Positions 1 through 11,500 are shown, counted from the first letter of the stretch. The stretch is DNA of 64,000 bases from Pestalotiopsis fici W106-1 (GCF_000516985.1 NW_006917101.1:1976834-2040833); one strand, 5' to 3'. Notes: generated by a model from the sequence alone, not told the origin. A program made the numbers and translations.

Positions 1-662
1 CCTGCGGCTCGGGGTGTTGGGCTTTCTTATATCAATGGTTCGCGCTGCTGGTACAAGAGGCCTGGCGTTCAGCCCCAGCTGCTTCAATTACTCCTGTCCA
101 AAATTGGTTGTTTCGAACATGTTGTGAGACTGGACCTTTGGGATTTTTCCTGCGCTCACGAAACAACTTAGTAAACCACGAATAAGAATTCATTGCAAGT
201 GTCCCTGATTGGAAGCCAGCAAAGGCCCAGACCCTAGCTGGCATATTACTCCTCTCGGATCACTCGCTGATGCACATTTCTTCATATCAAACATTTTCTT
301 TTGTTTGATTAGATAGTCTCTAGATAGATACCGGAACTGCTTCTTGCGGACTGGTCTCTGCTTGGGTTCCTTTACAGGAAAGCTTCTAGGAGGTGATTGG
401 GCATCGCAACGCGGCGAGAGACAGAGATACATTGGCTATGGTGAAGCCTTCTGGATTATTTGATATGCGTTTGACCTTACTCGAACCGGGGATGATACAG
501 GGGTGTACTTCTTGTCGAAGTCTCAAATAGTTACACGTTTCTTCCATTGGGTGGAAGTCACTGTCGTAGTGAATCAAGGAAGAAATCGAGACACGGGGTC
601 GTATTCAAGTGATTGCATCCAAGTTGCTGCGATGAAAAATACCGGATTTTCACTACTGCATT
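1..662. other. Left-edge stretch without a supportable gene
   Basis: Only short overlapping open frames on the minus strand are present, none with a recognisable domain or convincing splice joins. The 3' end of a neighbouring gene outside the window could lie here, but nothing shows it. Confidence 0.4.
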
Positions 663-1691
663 CTAGGCTGGCGTAGCGCGTAGCCTTCTTGCCCTCAGAT
701 ATTCATAGTCGGGCATGGCCTGGCGAACGAGCTTTTCAATATGCTGCGCGGCAATATCGCCAAACTCGCTCCTCCACTTGCTAGCTTCGTCGAGAATATT
801 CAGTTCCTGAAGACTTTTGCCTTTGACAATACCTGTTGACCCGTATATTGTCGTACGCATGGCCCTTTGTGCTGGATGCATCTTGGCCAGCTTTTCCGGG
901 TCGGCTTGGTCCCAGGAGAATCGCAACGTTTGCGGATCCATGCCAACTTTTGCGCAATAGAGAGATATGATCTCGGGATGATTAATCACGTCATCTGCGT
1001 CTAGAACAATGGGCCACTCGCTTCGTTGGGCCGGCGAGCAAGGGAGAGCGTCCCGATGTTGGAGGTAAAAGTCGTAGAGAGCGCGACTCCATTCGACCGT
1101 TATCACTAGCGAGGCGAAATTGTCGGCAGCTGCCAACTCCTTTCCCTCTCTCTCAATGATGGTCCGATAGTAAGACGGAAAGGCAACAGCCGGGTGTCGA
1201 ATGAGGAACGTGGGTAGCCAGGTGAGCAGAAACTCGTCGGGCAGCACTGAAGTATTCAGTGTAGAGTGAGTTGAGCCCCCAGCATATCGAACCGTCCAGT
1301 TCGGCTCATTCACTGCATCCGCACCGAATTGCAATCGGGTACGTACGATTGGGTCCGCAAAGAAAGTAGTGTGCTCCTTGACAAAGATCGAATGCCCCTG
1401 TGATTGTGCGGACTCTACCCAGCGCAGCTGATTCTCGAAGCATGTCTGGAAGCTCTCTTGAACCTCACGCCTCTCATCACTTGTCCAGTCGCTCACACAT
1501 CTGCTGCGAAGATGTCGTTCGCACAAGATACCATCGACTGGCATAAAGAAGTAACCCCCATCGTAACCGCCGCTTGAAAAGCCGGGTTGAGACTCAACAG
1601 CGAGAATCTTGAGCAAAAGGTTCGATGCAGTCCTTGGGTAGGAGATCAGGTAGTACCGGTGAGGTTTACTTGAATTGATATCCGGATACAT
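663..1691 (-). CDS. Sulfotransferase-like P-loop protein
   Basis: A single-exon protein of 342 aa with a fold typical of PAPS-dependent sulfotransferases, which move sulfate to a hydroxyl or amine acceptor. Seen directly: near the N-terminus the segment YLISYPRTASNLLLKIL matches the 5'-phosphosulfate-binding loop (Y/F-P-R-[ST]-x-[ST] type), and about 190 residues in, FLIRHPAVAFPSYYRT matches the 3'-phosphate-binding R-[DH]-P motif followed by a serine. The frame opens 25 codons upstream, but ATG 1691 sits just before the conserved part and leaves no stray N-terminus, so it is preferred. No signal peptide or membrane segment is apparent, suggesting a cytosolic enzyme. The acceptor substrate cannot be guessed. 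Many fungal members of this fold are uncharacterised and some may not be true sulfotransferases. Confidence 0.8.
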   Translation of the reverse strand: MYPDINSSKPHRYYLISYPRTASNLLLKILAVESQPGFSSGGYDGGYFFMPVDGILCERHLRSRCVSDWTSDERREVQESFQTCFENQLRWVESAQSQGHSIFVKEHTTFFADPIVRTRLQFGADAVNEPNWTVRYAGGSTHSTLNTSVLPDEFLLTWLPTFLIRHPAVAFPSYYRTIIEREGKELAAADNFASLVITVEWSRALYDFYLQHRDALPCSPAQRSEWPIVLDADDVINHPEIISLYCAKVGMDPQTLRFSWDQADPEKLAKMHPAQRAMRTTIYGSTGIVKGKSLQELNILDEASKWRSEFGDIAAQHIEKLVRQAMPDYEYLRARRLRATPA

Positions 1692-2241
1692 GGCGCCTTC
1701 GTCACGCTTATCCCGATGATTTGAGAATAGTCTGCCAGCTGAGCCACCAGGGATACGAAAGATCAAAAATGAGTAGATCTGGTCTGTCAGTTAAGGTGAG
1801 GAGGCGGGGTAGGGACGGCAGGGCGGAAATGCGTCAGAGCCTTGCAGGGATTGAACCGTTATGGTCAGCCAGAGTTTCTGTTCGCAAGTATGTTCAACTC
1901 GGAACGGCCATAGCTGAAAAGTAGTATAGCTCAGTGAACCAGGATTCTTTTCATCATGACTTATGTCGTCGCTAGAAAGTGTCGTGATACAGCAAATAGT
2001 TGTATTTCACTTGAAGAGTTGTGGACATTTGCTAGATAGGCAGTTTTGCCACCGTAAAAGGGGGGTGATGTTGTATGTCAAAAGTGTGAAGAGAAGGAAA
2101 ATGCGATCCTAGAGTGATTGAATCGTACAATTGCCCGCCACCTCTGTGCTGTCTCTCATCCTTGACCCATCATTTACTAGGCCGTACTGAAAACCCTCCG
2201 TGCCCTCAATTGCCTTCAAGAGGACACTACTCTCTCTGTAT
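1692..2241. other. Intergenic, promoter side of the sulfotransferase-like gene
   Basis: This lies between the 5' end of the sulfotransferase-like gene and the 3' end of the HET gene, both on the minus strand. I see no gene, repeat or clear promoter motif. Confidence 0.5.
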
Positions 2242-3897
2242 CTAGTCACTGCGGCCAAAATTCAAGTCAAAGGTAACCTTCCACAACGGGCAGGCACTGA
2301 CATGGTGGTCCTGAACCCAATCTAGCCTGAACGTCAACAGTGGGCTAGACCCATCCACGGTATCTCCCAGAATTACGGAATGCTTGGGGATCTGCGCCAT
2401 TTCAAGTCGGTTGTAGACCGTATAAGGACCCCAACCCTCTGTAACAGCACGATCATTCATGTCCTCCAAGGAGCGATCAGCCAGCCCACCAGAGACTTTG
2501 CGGACCATGCACTCTGGTTTGGAGCCCGGGGACTCAGACCAGTTGAAGGCATAAAAAAGAAAATCAAGTGATTGCTGAGAAAAGTTGCCTTCGCCCTTTT
2601 TGGGGTAAGTCACGATTTTTAACGCTGACCACCCGGTCTCATCAACATCTGCCGAGAAGAAGACATTATCGACTTCATCCCATTGTAGCCACGGCCAGAC
2701 ACGATATATTCTCATGCCTCGACGCAAGTCGAACTGTAAGCAACGAGGACGGCGTGATCTGATATCGTTCACTGATTGCAAGCCAGATGATGTATGTAGC
2801 TGTGTCAAAAGATAAGGCTCCAACATGTGCCTGGTGGAAGAATTTTTCGATGGTGTCGGAGCTAAATTCGTAGGATCCTGTCGCACAAAGTACCCCCAAC
2901 CTGAATTTCTGGTTCGAATGGAATGTAATTGAGTGCCAATGAAACAAACCGGGAGGACATATGCTGAGCCACGAGGTTTCGAGAAATGAATTGGTGCAAA
3001 CTGTGCACGTAGTTTGATGCCGTGGTTCGTCATGGAGAATTGTGGAAGCTGTTGCTGTGGCAGTCTGTCCATCCCTCCACACTCGCTGAAGTACTCGGGC
3101 GATGGAGCGAGCACACCATGGAGAAGGTCTGATGCATTGTCCGTGGTAACTTCAGCCGAAGGCAATTTCCAGGCAAAAATGCTAGGATCTGGACAAGTTT
3201 TAATGATCTCCTCCTGGAGACGTAGAAACGCCTTTTCTTCTTCTCCATACAACAACGGCATGTTGATGTTAAATATGCCCAGGAGACAGTAGGCGATATC
3301 CTCGATTCGCGTAGCCTCTCTGGATGATGCCCAAGACATCTTCTGTGCCACTGAAAACGTATTCAGGGGTTTAGAATGGTTCAGAGCCCGAGCATCCACG
3401 TCGGTAATGGTAGATAACTGGGTAAGGGCGCTCGATTTGCTGAAACAAAGGTCCCAATTTCGGTTGTAGAATTTGATTTCAATCGGAGAAATCAACTCCT
3501 GGAGAGTCCAAGCACGTTTGAACCATTTGCAACCTTCAATATTCTCTACTTTGTCAGTAGTGATAGAAAGATCGCATAGGTAGACATAGCACTGTTTTGA
3601 GCGCTCGTACCAGTTGAACATGGAGTTGATTGCCTCAGTAAGCTCAGCGCTGCTCGACTTGTCGATGCAACAAGTATCGACCCAAACATACTTGAATCTG
3701 TCTTCAGCTGCTTGGCGACATGCCAAATCGATTTTCCGGTAACCTCTCTTCAGGCCCCGGGTTGGAGATGACCTGAACTCTTGAAAAGTGACCTCTTGAC
3801 CGTCCTCCCATGTATGCGAAAGAGCGGCATATTTAGGAATTCTATCTATACCAAAGAATTCCTCAAGTTTTCTGGTTTCGACGTTTATGAGCCACAT
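2242..3897 (-). CDS. HET-domain (heterokaryon incompatibility) protein
   Basis: An intronless protein of 551 aa with an N-terminal HET domain, the module behind fungal vegetative incompatibility, in which recognition of non-self triggers cell death after hyphal fusion. Seen directly are the three family blocks in order: YAALSHTW at residues 23-30, YVWVDTCCID at 70-79, and WFKRAWTLQELISP at 125-138. The opening MWLINVETRKLEEFF is the usual start of the HET subfamily that carries a conserved region after the domain. The rest (about 280-551) has no ankyrin, WD40 or NACHT signature. The start is supported because the family motif begins right at the methionine. It probably acts in the cytoplasm. 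Its recognition partner is unknown. It is not the HET-E/HET-D type, since it lacks NACHT and WD repeats. Confidence 0.9.
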   Translation of the reverse strand: MWLINVETRKLEEFFGIDRIPKYAALSHTWEDGQEVTFQEFRSSPTRGLKRGYRKIDLACRQAAEDRFKYVWVDTCCIDKSSSAELTEAINSMFNWYERSKQCYVYLCDLSITTDKVENIEGCKWFKRAWTLQELISPIEIKFYNRNWDLCFSKSSALTQLSTITDVDARALNHSKPLNTFSVAQKMSWASSREATRIEDIAYCLLGIFNINMPLLYGEEEKAFLRLQEEIIKTCPDPSIFAWKLPSAEVTTDNASDLLHGVLAPSPEYFSECGGMDRLPQQQLPQFSMTNHGIKLRAQFAPIHFSKPRGSAYVLPVCFIGTQLHSIRTRNSGWGYFVRQDPTNLAPTPSKNSSTRHMLEPYLLTQLHTSSGLQSVNDIRSRRPRCLQFDLRRGMRIYRVWPWLQWDEVDNVFFSADVDETGWSALKIVTYPKKGEGNFSQQSLDFLFYAFNWSESPGSKPECMVRKVSGGLADRSLEDMNDRAVTEGWGPYTVYNRLEMAQIPKHSVILGDTVDGSSPLLTFRLDWVQDHHVSACPLWKVTFDLNFGRSD

Positions 3898-4517
3898 GGC
3901 AACGGCTTGGTGGGATCAACACTGGTTTGTTCCTGGGGAGAAGCGGGGAATCTGTCACGCTGACGATGTGTTCTGGGTGTAAGAAAACTTCACCCCTGGT
4001 GTGGTTGGTCGGCACCTTGTTTCTCCGAGAGTACAGCTACCTAACTATCTGCATACTCGGAGTCTGACTGTGCTGCACCATGATTCTTTTGTCGTTGGCA
4101 GTTCTCAATACAGTCAGACATATTCGAAAGGGTCAACGTTCCAATCAAATCCATGCACCTATGGCAACTGCATCTTATCTCGCATGGAACTGGTGCGGGG
4201 ATTACATGGCCACCAACTGTGGGGAGATATTCCAAGCATGATTATTTCAATGGCATACACGATTCTAGTACAGAGTTATAGTCATCCATCATTGAAATAT
4301 GCCTTTATTTCTTTTTCCAATAGTCTCACACTATTCTCTCAAACCATGACCCCAAAGCTTGCCAGATTCAATTTTGTCCTGATCTATATACCACTTGGCT
4401 GATGAGACAATACCATGATCCTGTCAACAACCATGACGAGTATTGTCCATGTTTGGCTGATAACAAAGTGTCCAGACACTCACGGGCTATTTTAAAAAAG
4501 CAACAATCGTGTCGAAT
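3898..4517. other. Intergenic
   Basis: This lies upstream of the HET gene and downstream of the cysteine-rich wall protein. A 133-codon frame on the plus strand shows no domain or family resemblance and I do not call it. Confidence 0.5.
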
Positions 4518-5106
4518 TTAGCCCAGAAGATGAGCACCGATGAGCATGCTAATGCCAAGGGGGACGTATCCAGAGAGCATACGGCCTGCAGCGCTGTCAG
4601 CGACAGCAGAAGTCGCAGCAGCGCTCGAGCTCGCACCTGTGGCAGAGCTCGTTGCGGATATGGCAGCCTAGGTTGACATCAGCAACGATAAACTTTGCTA
4701 CTCAAACTCATCAAAGTCTACCGACCGTGGAGGAAGTAGTGTTGCTGGTAGATGAGGTAGACCAGCCGCATTTGGCCATTTCGTCGGCAACATCTGATGA
4801 CTGAATTAGTACATAATACTCTGTTGAGGCTGAGCTCGTAGGCTCCGACATACCGTTATCGACTGAGCCGCTTGAAGATACGATGCAGGTGTTGCACTCG
4901 GTGAAGCGAGACTGGGCGTCAGCTGACGAGCAAACACAGTCGTGGTAGTCGTCGCTATCGCCAGTGGAATTGTCACACTCCTTTGAGATGTTGATGGGGT
5001 CCTGGCAGGTTTCCAAGCATGACTCGGGCTTGTCGCCATCTTGGATAATGTTCTGAGCGGCACTGAACGACGCTAGGCCGATCAAGAAGGCGGTAGTAAA
5101 GTGCAT
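4518..5106 (-). CDS. Small cysteine-rich, probably GPI-anchored wall protein
   Basis: Two exons (5106-4726 and 4667-4518), with a 58-nt phase-0 intron (donor GTCGGT, acceptor CTAG), give a protein of 176 aa. Seen directly: a signal peptide (MHFTTAFLIGLASFSAAQ), eight cysteines in the first two thirds (C-x3-C, a lone C, C-x-C, C-x2-C, and one last), then a Ser/Thr/Ala-rich stretch and a short hydrophobic C-terminus (LGISMLIGAHLLG) as expected for a GPI-anchor signal. Without the intron the frame would end just after the serine-rich part and lose that tail, which is the main reason to accept the splice. The eight-cysteine count recalls CFEM proteins, but the spacing does not fit the CFEM pattern well, so I leave it unassigned. 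Inferred location is the cell wall or outer membrane face. An upstream in-frame ATG (5217) would place 37 non-signal residues in front and is less likely. Confidence 0.72.
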
Positions 5107-5850
5107 TGTGAAGGTGGTAAAAGTTTGTAGACGTTCAAGTTTTGAGCAAGATGATGCTTGTAGTCTGAGAAGACTTGAGATGCGTTGAAGTGTGATGAGA
5201 TTGAAGTGACTTTTCATGAGAATTCATCTCTTTAAATATATGATCCTCAACTCCCTGTTCACTCACAAGAGTCATTTCAATACGTAGGCCAAGACGAAGT
5301 ACCCACTCTCGAAAATAACTGTGTAGGTTAGCAATGAGATGTTTTGTTAAATCTGATACAAGCACTGCCATTTCCCTAATGCACCATTCTCATGATTCAA
5401 GTTGATGAGCCACAGACTAGGCAGGGAAAACTCTTCGCTCTCACCTTTCGCGTTCTCGGTGGGCCTTTTGCCGCCAAGAGGATGATTAGGAGAAGCGGGT
5501 AACTCACGAATCGTGACCAGAAGCACTGGCTCAGTATCAAGATCTTCATGCGGATGTAAACCGCATACAATAATAAAATACACGGGTAGGTTCCGCCGCT
5601 CTCTTTGCCAGCTCGGCCGATGGAGCCAACAAGGCAAAGCCTTGCTAGGTGGGCACCTCTGGACCTGGCAGTCGGGCCATTTTCCAGCTGGCCGAGTGAG
5701 GCAGTGTTGCAAACAATTCTCTTCATCTGATAAGGTAGATTTGAAAGACTACCTTCTTCTATTTTCTCCAATAAAAAAAGACGAGGCTGGAAACTTACAC
5801 ACCTGAGTACAACCACTTCTCTGTTTCTTTCTTTCCGCTGTGACTTCACC
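5107..5850. other. Divergent promoter region
   Basis: This 744-bp region separates the minus-strand wall protein from the plus-strand acidic-tract protein, so it should hold both promoters. Apart from the TATA-like element listed separately I see no gene here; the open frames on both strands lack domains. Confidence 0.5.
5231..5240 (-). promoter_or_regulatory. TATA-like element of the wall-protein gene
   Basis: On the minus strand this reads TATATTTAAA, 125 bp upstream of ATG 5106. Its position and sequence fit a core promoter, but it rests on the motif alone. Confidence 0.35.
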
Positions 5851-6321
5851 ATGCATAGCATCACCACTTTCATCTGCCCTTTGGCCATTATATCCCTATC
5901 TACTGCGCTGCCAGCACCAATCATAAACCCATGCCCTGCGCCCAAGAGCGTTAGCCCCAGCCTTCCAATTGATAGTCCTGGTGCCATTGTCCCAGCAATC
6001 ACTACCATCGCTTCTCGGGACAGCGACAACAGCCCCGACAGCCGAGACGGTGATGTCAACGAGGAAAATGATCAAGACGACGAGGATGAGGATGAGGACG
6101 AGGACGAGGACGAGGATGAGGACGAGGATGAAGACGAAGACGAAGATGGACCAAACAAGGGAGCTATCGTAGGGGGCACACTAGGTGGAGTAGCAGCCTT
6201 GGCTACTATCGTTGGTGCCTGGCAATGGCATAATATCCGGATCAAGATCAAGAAAACCAAGACGCAGTCAAAGTTGCCCAAGCTGCAAGGACAAGGACAA
6301 GGACATCAACAAAACTCTTAG
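5851..6321 (+). CDS. Secreted or single-pass membrane protein with poly-Asp/Glu tract
   Basis: An intronless frame of 156 aa. Seen directly: a signal peptide (MHSITTFICPLAIISLSTALPAP), a short Ser/Pro-rich region, an almost pure Asp/Glu run of about 30 residues encoded by a GAGGAT/GACGAG microsatellite, then GAIVGGTLGGVAALATIVGAW, a Gly/Ala-rich membrane helix, and a short Lys/Gln-rich tail. The layout (signal peptide, low-complexity ectodomain, one helix, basic tail) is that of a type I surface protein with its acidic run outside the membrane. No known domain is visible. Possible roles are cation binding or a wall-sensor stalk, both speculative. The acidic repeat may vary in length between strains because it is a microsatellite. 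Confidence 0.65.
   Translation: MHSITTFICPLAIISLSTALPAPIINPCPAPKSVSPSLPIDSPGAIVPAITTIASRDSDNSPDSRDGDVNEENDQDDEDEDEDEDEDEDEDEDEDEDEDGPNKGAIVGGTLGGVAALATIVGAWQWHNIRIKIKKTKTQSKLPKLQGQGQGHQQNS
6061..6146 (+). repeat. In-frame GAGGAT/GACGAG microsatellite
   Basis: A hexanucleotide-like tandem array of GAG, GAT and GAC codons that encodes the Asp/Glu run. The opposite strand reads as a long Ser run and should not be mistaken for a gene. Confidence 0.9.
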
Positions 6322-7295
6322 CGTAGATGCTGCATAGCTCGCGCAATTAGAAACACAAGCTTTTCTTACCACACAGCCATCAATTCGTATTAGTTGCCGC
6401 GGTCATACGTCTAATTGGGACGTAGTGTGATTAAAAAAGAAAGAAAAAGTTTTCTGAGCTACGGCTATGATCGATAAGCATTCATCACTATCTAGAAAGA
6501 CTGGGCCTGATTCTCTTCCCCTTTATTCGACAGCTTACGATTTTCTTTTTTTCTGGAAAAAGACTTAAGCTTACAAAGACGTCATTCCCACTGCCAAGTT
6601 TAATGAAAAGGCAGATTCAACATCGCTGCTCCACCGTCAGGACCACCCGGCGTTACCGGAGTCGGGCTCTACTCTGGAGTTTAGACTAACCAGCTAAGAT
6701 ATCCTCTTGGAATGGAAGGCTAACAAAGATTGTTCCACCACCAAAATGCCTGTTTGATCTGACACAAATCGCTCATTCGTATTTGAGCGAGTGAGTTCAT
6801 CACTGTGTTTCATCCCTGTAAACCACCATTTCTTTTGTCAGCTCCAAAAAACGAGCCTTGCAAGGTATCGTTGACGCATGCAGGTCAATGGATATAGGTA
6901 GAAACGCGTTTAAATACATGACTCGAAGTCCAAGTCAATCACTACTTACTTGAGACATCTTGACTTAGATGCTTCGGTCCGATGGCAACGTTAAGTCCGG
7001 CAGCCAAGCAGTCCAAGATTTCAGTTTTGACAGCAGATATTTGGGTCTGCCGTTGTGTATAGCCCCTGAGGTGGATCACGGGTCAAGGTATAGGCTTATT
7101 GATTAGCTCCACCGAATCCCGGAATTAAGGTTTGCCAGCGGATAATAATCCGAAGCATTTCGTTGAACCCGGTCGTCTTGGCTATAAAGCATGCCATGTG
7201 AAATATTGAACTTTTTTTCATTTCGATAAGACGACGGTATGTTATCCAAAAGCACGCTACCAACCTGGGCACAGACACTGGGGGGGGGATGAACA
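6322..7295. other. Intergenic
   Basis: No gene, repeat or RNA can be supported. A run of nine G lies just before the next start codon. Confidence 0.5.
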
Positions 7296-7784
7296 ATGGG
7301 AGTCAAAGATTTGGTCTCATTCGATGAGGAGGAATATACTCTACGGATAAGAGAGTGCACGGAATGCCAAATTCAAGACGAGGAAATCGCCAAGATTCGG
7401 GCTGAGATAGGAGCATATTGTACCATAGGTGGAAGCATCATAGGCGTCCCAGCGTCTTCGGGCGCAACACTTATTGGGTGTGCATTTGGTCTCCGAAAAC
7501 TCAATGTCACCAAGAGAAAGCTTCTCATCATCAGCAGGGAGCTTGAGAGTCGTGGAATCACTTCACATAGACTCCGAAAACGAGATGTTTTCATACCCAT
7601 GGGGACTGGTGCCGTCGGAACGCTAATTCCCGACTTCATCGGACTCGACATTTCGTCCGGCATTAGCAAGAGCGATACTTGCCAGTCAGTCTTGCAAAAT
7701 GTCTCATCCGCTATACAGACGCCTGAAAAAGAATCGCACGTCCTCTTAATACAAAATTATTATACTTACTATGTTCGAGGTTGA
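7296..7784 (+). CDS. Small hypothetical protein with two Gly-rich hydrophobic segments
   Basis: A frame of 162 aa that I do not recognise. It opens with an acidic, charged stretch (about residues 1-40, rich in Glu, Cys and Ile), followed by a Gly/Ser/Ala-rich hydrophobic segment (IGGSIIGVPASSGATLIGCAFGL), a basic helix (KLNVTKRKLLIISREL), and a second Gly-rich hydrophobic segment (IPMGTGAVGTLIPDFIGL). The last 30 or so residues are low in organisation, and the true end may lie in another exon. The alternation of amphipathic charged helices and glycine-rich hydrophobic hairpins hints at a membrane-associated protein, but this is inference. It stands alone, with no operon-like neighbour. Confidence 0.5.
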   Translation: MGVKDLVSFDEEEYTLRIRECTECQIQDEEIAKIRAEIGAYCTIGGSIIGVPASSGATLIGCAFGLRKLNVTKRKLLIISRELESRGITSHRLRKRDVFIPMGTGAVGTLIPDFIGLDISSGISKSDTCQSVLQNVSSAIQTPEKESHVLLIQNYYTYYVRG

Positions 7785-8567
7785 GACTTTGCTTTTCGTT
7801 CATTATAGTATTTAATTTTTGCGTATCATCTATCTACTGGATCAACTCGAAAGAACCTAAATCATCCAACATCCCATAAACACCTTATCTGCGGATAGCT
7901 CGTGAGGGAGGTCCAGTCTTCCGCAACTCCGGTGATACTTGCTACGCCACAAGTGGAGGGAGCCTGTGGCTAACCGTGTACAGCCTTCTGCAGACTGTTG
8001 GACGTGCGGGAAGGACTTTTGACATCCGAATTAGAAGAAGAATCATCTTGGAATTAAACTTCATTTGGGATACTTGTCGCATCAATAACTACCTATGATA
8101 AGTACCACTTACCCCGACTTTGCCCATAAGCAACCGCGTAAAATCACGTCCCGCGATGCGCATGGAATGTTCTCGTTGGCTTGATCCATATCGTTGTACC
8201 ATTTCTGCTATCCGTGGAGGGTGGAAATGCGGGCCGGCGAGCGATGGCAGTCTGATCGACTGAATGATGGAGCAGCCAATTCCAAAAATGGAAGCTGATC
8301 CACTGTTAAAACGTCTGCCTATCCAAACCATATGCGTCGTGCGCAACGCTGACGCGGCTGTTGTCGCCCGGATACAGTGTGGAAATGCCTTGGGTGAGTG
8401 AGTTACCCCGCTTCACGAGGCTGTGGCCCAGCTCGCTCGGCTCCTGCCTGAGGTAAACAGATATATGTCAATGGGCATAGCAAGTGCCTGAGACCGACAC
8501 CTGGAATTTCATCTTTTCTTCCGACTTCCTAGCCTGTGAATTCCTAGACGATTACCCACTGGCCGCC
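7785..8567. other. Intergenic, promoter side of the HET-ankyrin gene
   Basis: No gene is supportable. The plus-strand frame extends 28 codons above the chosen HET-ankyrin start. Confidence 0.5.
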
Positions 8568-11500
8568 ATGGAGCCCCTATATGTCTATCAGGCTTTGACT
8601 GCTTCAACCAGCATCCGACTACTTTGGCTTCTGCCGAACGCTGATCCGAACGCACCCCTTCATGGTCAGCTATTCGAGTGCAACATAGAGGAATTCTACG
8701 GTCAACGAAACTCGTACGAATCCCTGTCCTACGTATGGGGTGTTCCGGAGCCAGGTTACTCTATCTCACTCAATGAATCTATGCTTCCTATCACACCCAA
8801 CCTATATGGAGCCCTCACACATCTCAGGCATCGATATGACAAGCGATTGTGCTGGGTGGACGCTATTTGCATCAATCAGACAGATGATCGAGAAAAAGAG
8901 AGTCAAATCTGTCTGATGTACCAAATTTATGCCTGCGCAAGTTGTGTCATTGTTTGGCTTGGAGAGGGCCCGCTTGGGGGGCCCGAGGATGGAAGCCAGC
9001 ACGTGTTTGAAGAGTTACTCATCGCGAGACAAAAAATGCTCGACGACGCTGAGCAGGACGATTTGGCGTCGGATAGGATTGTCAGATTATTCCAGCGGGC
9101 CTGGTTCCGTCGGGTTTGGGTAATGACACGACTATTGCCCGTTATATTTTGCAGTAAAAAAAAAGCTAATTAACTCAGGTTCTTCAAGAAGTCGGTGCCG
9201 CTCGACGTATCCAGATACATGATGGTGGTTCTGTTATGGATGGGTATGCATTCAGCGAAGTGCTAGATCTCCTCAGGCCATCGCTGAAGTCTCGTCCCGA
9301 GTTGCAATATTTGCTCAATATCACTCAATCTGCCGCCTATCTGATGAAGCAGTCAATTTTCAGACGACCATATCAAGGTCCTGGCACCCCCCTTGAAGGT
9401 TTCTTCCATTTTAGGCAACTCATCGAGATGTTCCATGACCGCGAAGCAACGAAAGCTCATGATAAAGTGTTCGCTTTGCTTGGGATGAGTTCGAAAGACA
9501 TGGGTACATCGGGTTTATTACCTGACTACACAATTGATTTCACTCAGTTGTTCAAGAGACTTGTTAAGTTTATGATCTCTGATAGGATGACACTTGAGTG
9601 TCAAGGCGACGAACAAGCCGCTGTCATTGGATGCACGGGCTATGTCATGGCAGAAATCAAGGATGTGAAAGACACTCGGCGATCAGGTCACACAACGATG
9701 ATAAAACTGGGGTTGGTCAATGGCCTTTACATTAACTCTTTGATTTATGAGCGGAATGATGGAAATGACGAAGATTCCAAATCCTTCTCGGATGATGGAG
9801 AACCAAGCCCGGCACGCACTTCATCAATCAGCGAAGACTCTTTGTCTAAAGAAGAGCACGACATATTTCGGAATACGTGGTCTATCCAAGCTACACCAGT
9901 TCCGGTCCGCAAGGGTGACCTCGTATGTCTTTTGGATGGTGCTGCGCACCCTACTATCATAAGAGTTTGCCGGGACTATTCGGTTGTTCTTGTTGCAGCT
10001 GTTTGGATCGAAAAACTCAAGGATAAGTCAGAATCGGACCAACGGCTCTGGTGCAAAAAGATCGTTGAGGGATGTCACTCACTAAAACGAGATTTCACCC
10101 TTGTTTGGGACTGGAAGTATGCTTTTGGGTCGGACACCTTTTTTGACACCTTTGCAGCGTGGGCTGAGTCAAGATCTTGGGAATTGGAAGAACCAGCCTC
10201 GGGCACGGAGAAATATCTCGATGATCTATCCAGACGTTGGGATTGTGCTCTCATATGCATAGATGGTCATTGGATTAATCCATCAGAAAAGCGGGTCAAA
10301 GAAGTGCTCAGTGACTTCGAACATATTCTTCAATCCAGGGAGTTCCGAGCAGTAGGAGAGACTAGGTTGTCGGCGTTTCTAAGCCGCATCAGCAGCAGAA
10401 ATGACACAATGCTAGGACCACAGGCCATCTTCTCCAAAGATGATGAATTATCGGATGTCGTGGAACAGAACGAGTTGACTCATATCTCACAGCTGTGCTG
10501 TTGGGCAGCAGAAGAGCGTTATGAGAACGTAACGAGGCTCCTCATCAAGACAAAGAAGGTGAAAGCAACTTGGCGACGTCCATATATAATGCAATGGATA
10601 TTACGAAAACTCGCGGCCGCCGGGTTTCTGGATCTTGTTGAATGGGCCCTTACAGATGGTGCAAATGCCGATGAAGGATTTCAGGGAACCGACCTGGNNN
10701 NNNNNNNNNNNNNNNNNNNNNNNNNNNNNNNNNNNNNNNNNNNNNNNNNNNNNNNNNNNNNNNNNNNNNNNNNNNNNNNNNNNNNNNNNNNNNNNNNCCT
10801 AGCTATCGTTGAGCGATTACTTGAAGTGAACGCGGACGTTAACGCACAAGCGAGTGCATGGCATGGGATAACAGCACTTCAGGGAGCCGCGGAACAGGGC
10901 CATATTTCTATCGTCGAGCGGCTTATTCAGGCAAACGCAGACGTCAATGCACCGGCAGCAGCAGAAGGCAAAACAGCACTCCAAGCAGCCGCTGAACAGG
11001 GCCATATTGCTATTGTAGAGCTCCTCTTCCAACACAAGGCGGAAGTCGATTCATCAGTATCTCAGCATAAAGACACGACAGGCCTCGTAGCAGCTGCCGC
11101 AACTGGACATGTTCCTATTGTGGAATGGCTGCTTCGGCAGAAAGGAGAATTCAGGAAAAGATACTATTTTCGTGTTGGTGAATCAGCGCTTGCGGCTGCC
11201 GCTGCCGCTGGCCATCTACCAATTGTTGAAATGTTGCTCGATGCAAAAGCAGACGCAAACCTGCCGCCAGCATTCTACTCCCAAGAAGAGAGAGAACTCC
11301 TCGGTGCGGCACTCGAAAAGGCTGCTTCGGCTGGTCATCTTCCTATTGTTGAGCGACTGCTAAAAGTTAGTGTACTGTCCGACTTTTTACGAGGAATCTC
11401 TCTAGCATTGCCCCACGCCGCTGCTACAGGTCATATTCGTATCGTAGAGCGTTTACTGGATGCTGGAGCAGTCGTAGATGAAAAAGGACGGTGGCCGGAG

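Noticed and set aside
460..520. Plus-strand GCTSCRSLK, which recalls the start of a Zn2Cys6 cluster
   Set aside because: A stop follows at once, no splice donor rescues it, and the remaining four cysteines are absent.
5397..6281. Long minus-strand frames opposite the acidic-tract protein, including a Ser run
   Set aside because: They are mirror frames of the GAG/GAT/GAC repeat and its flanks; the plus strand has the signal peptide and membrane helix.
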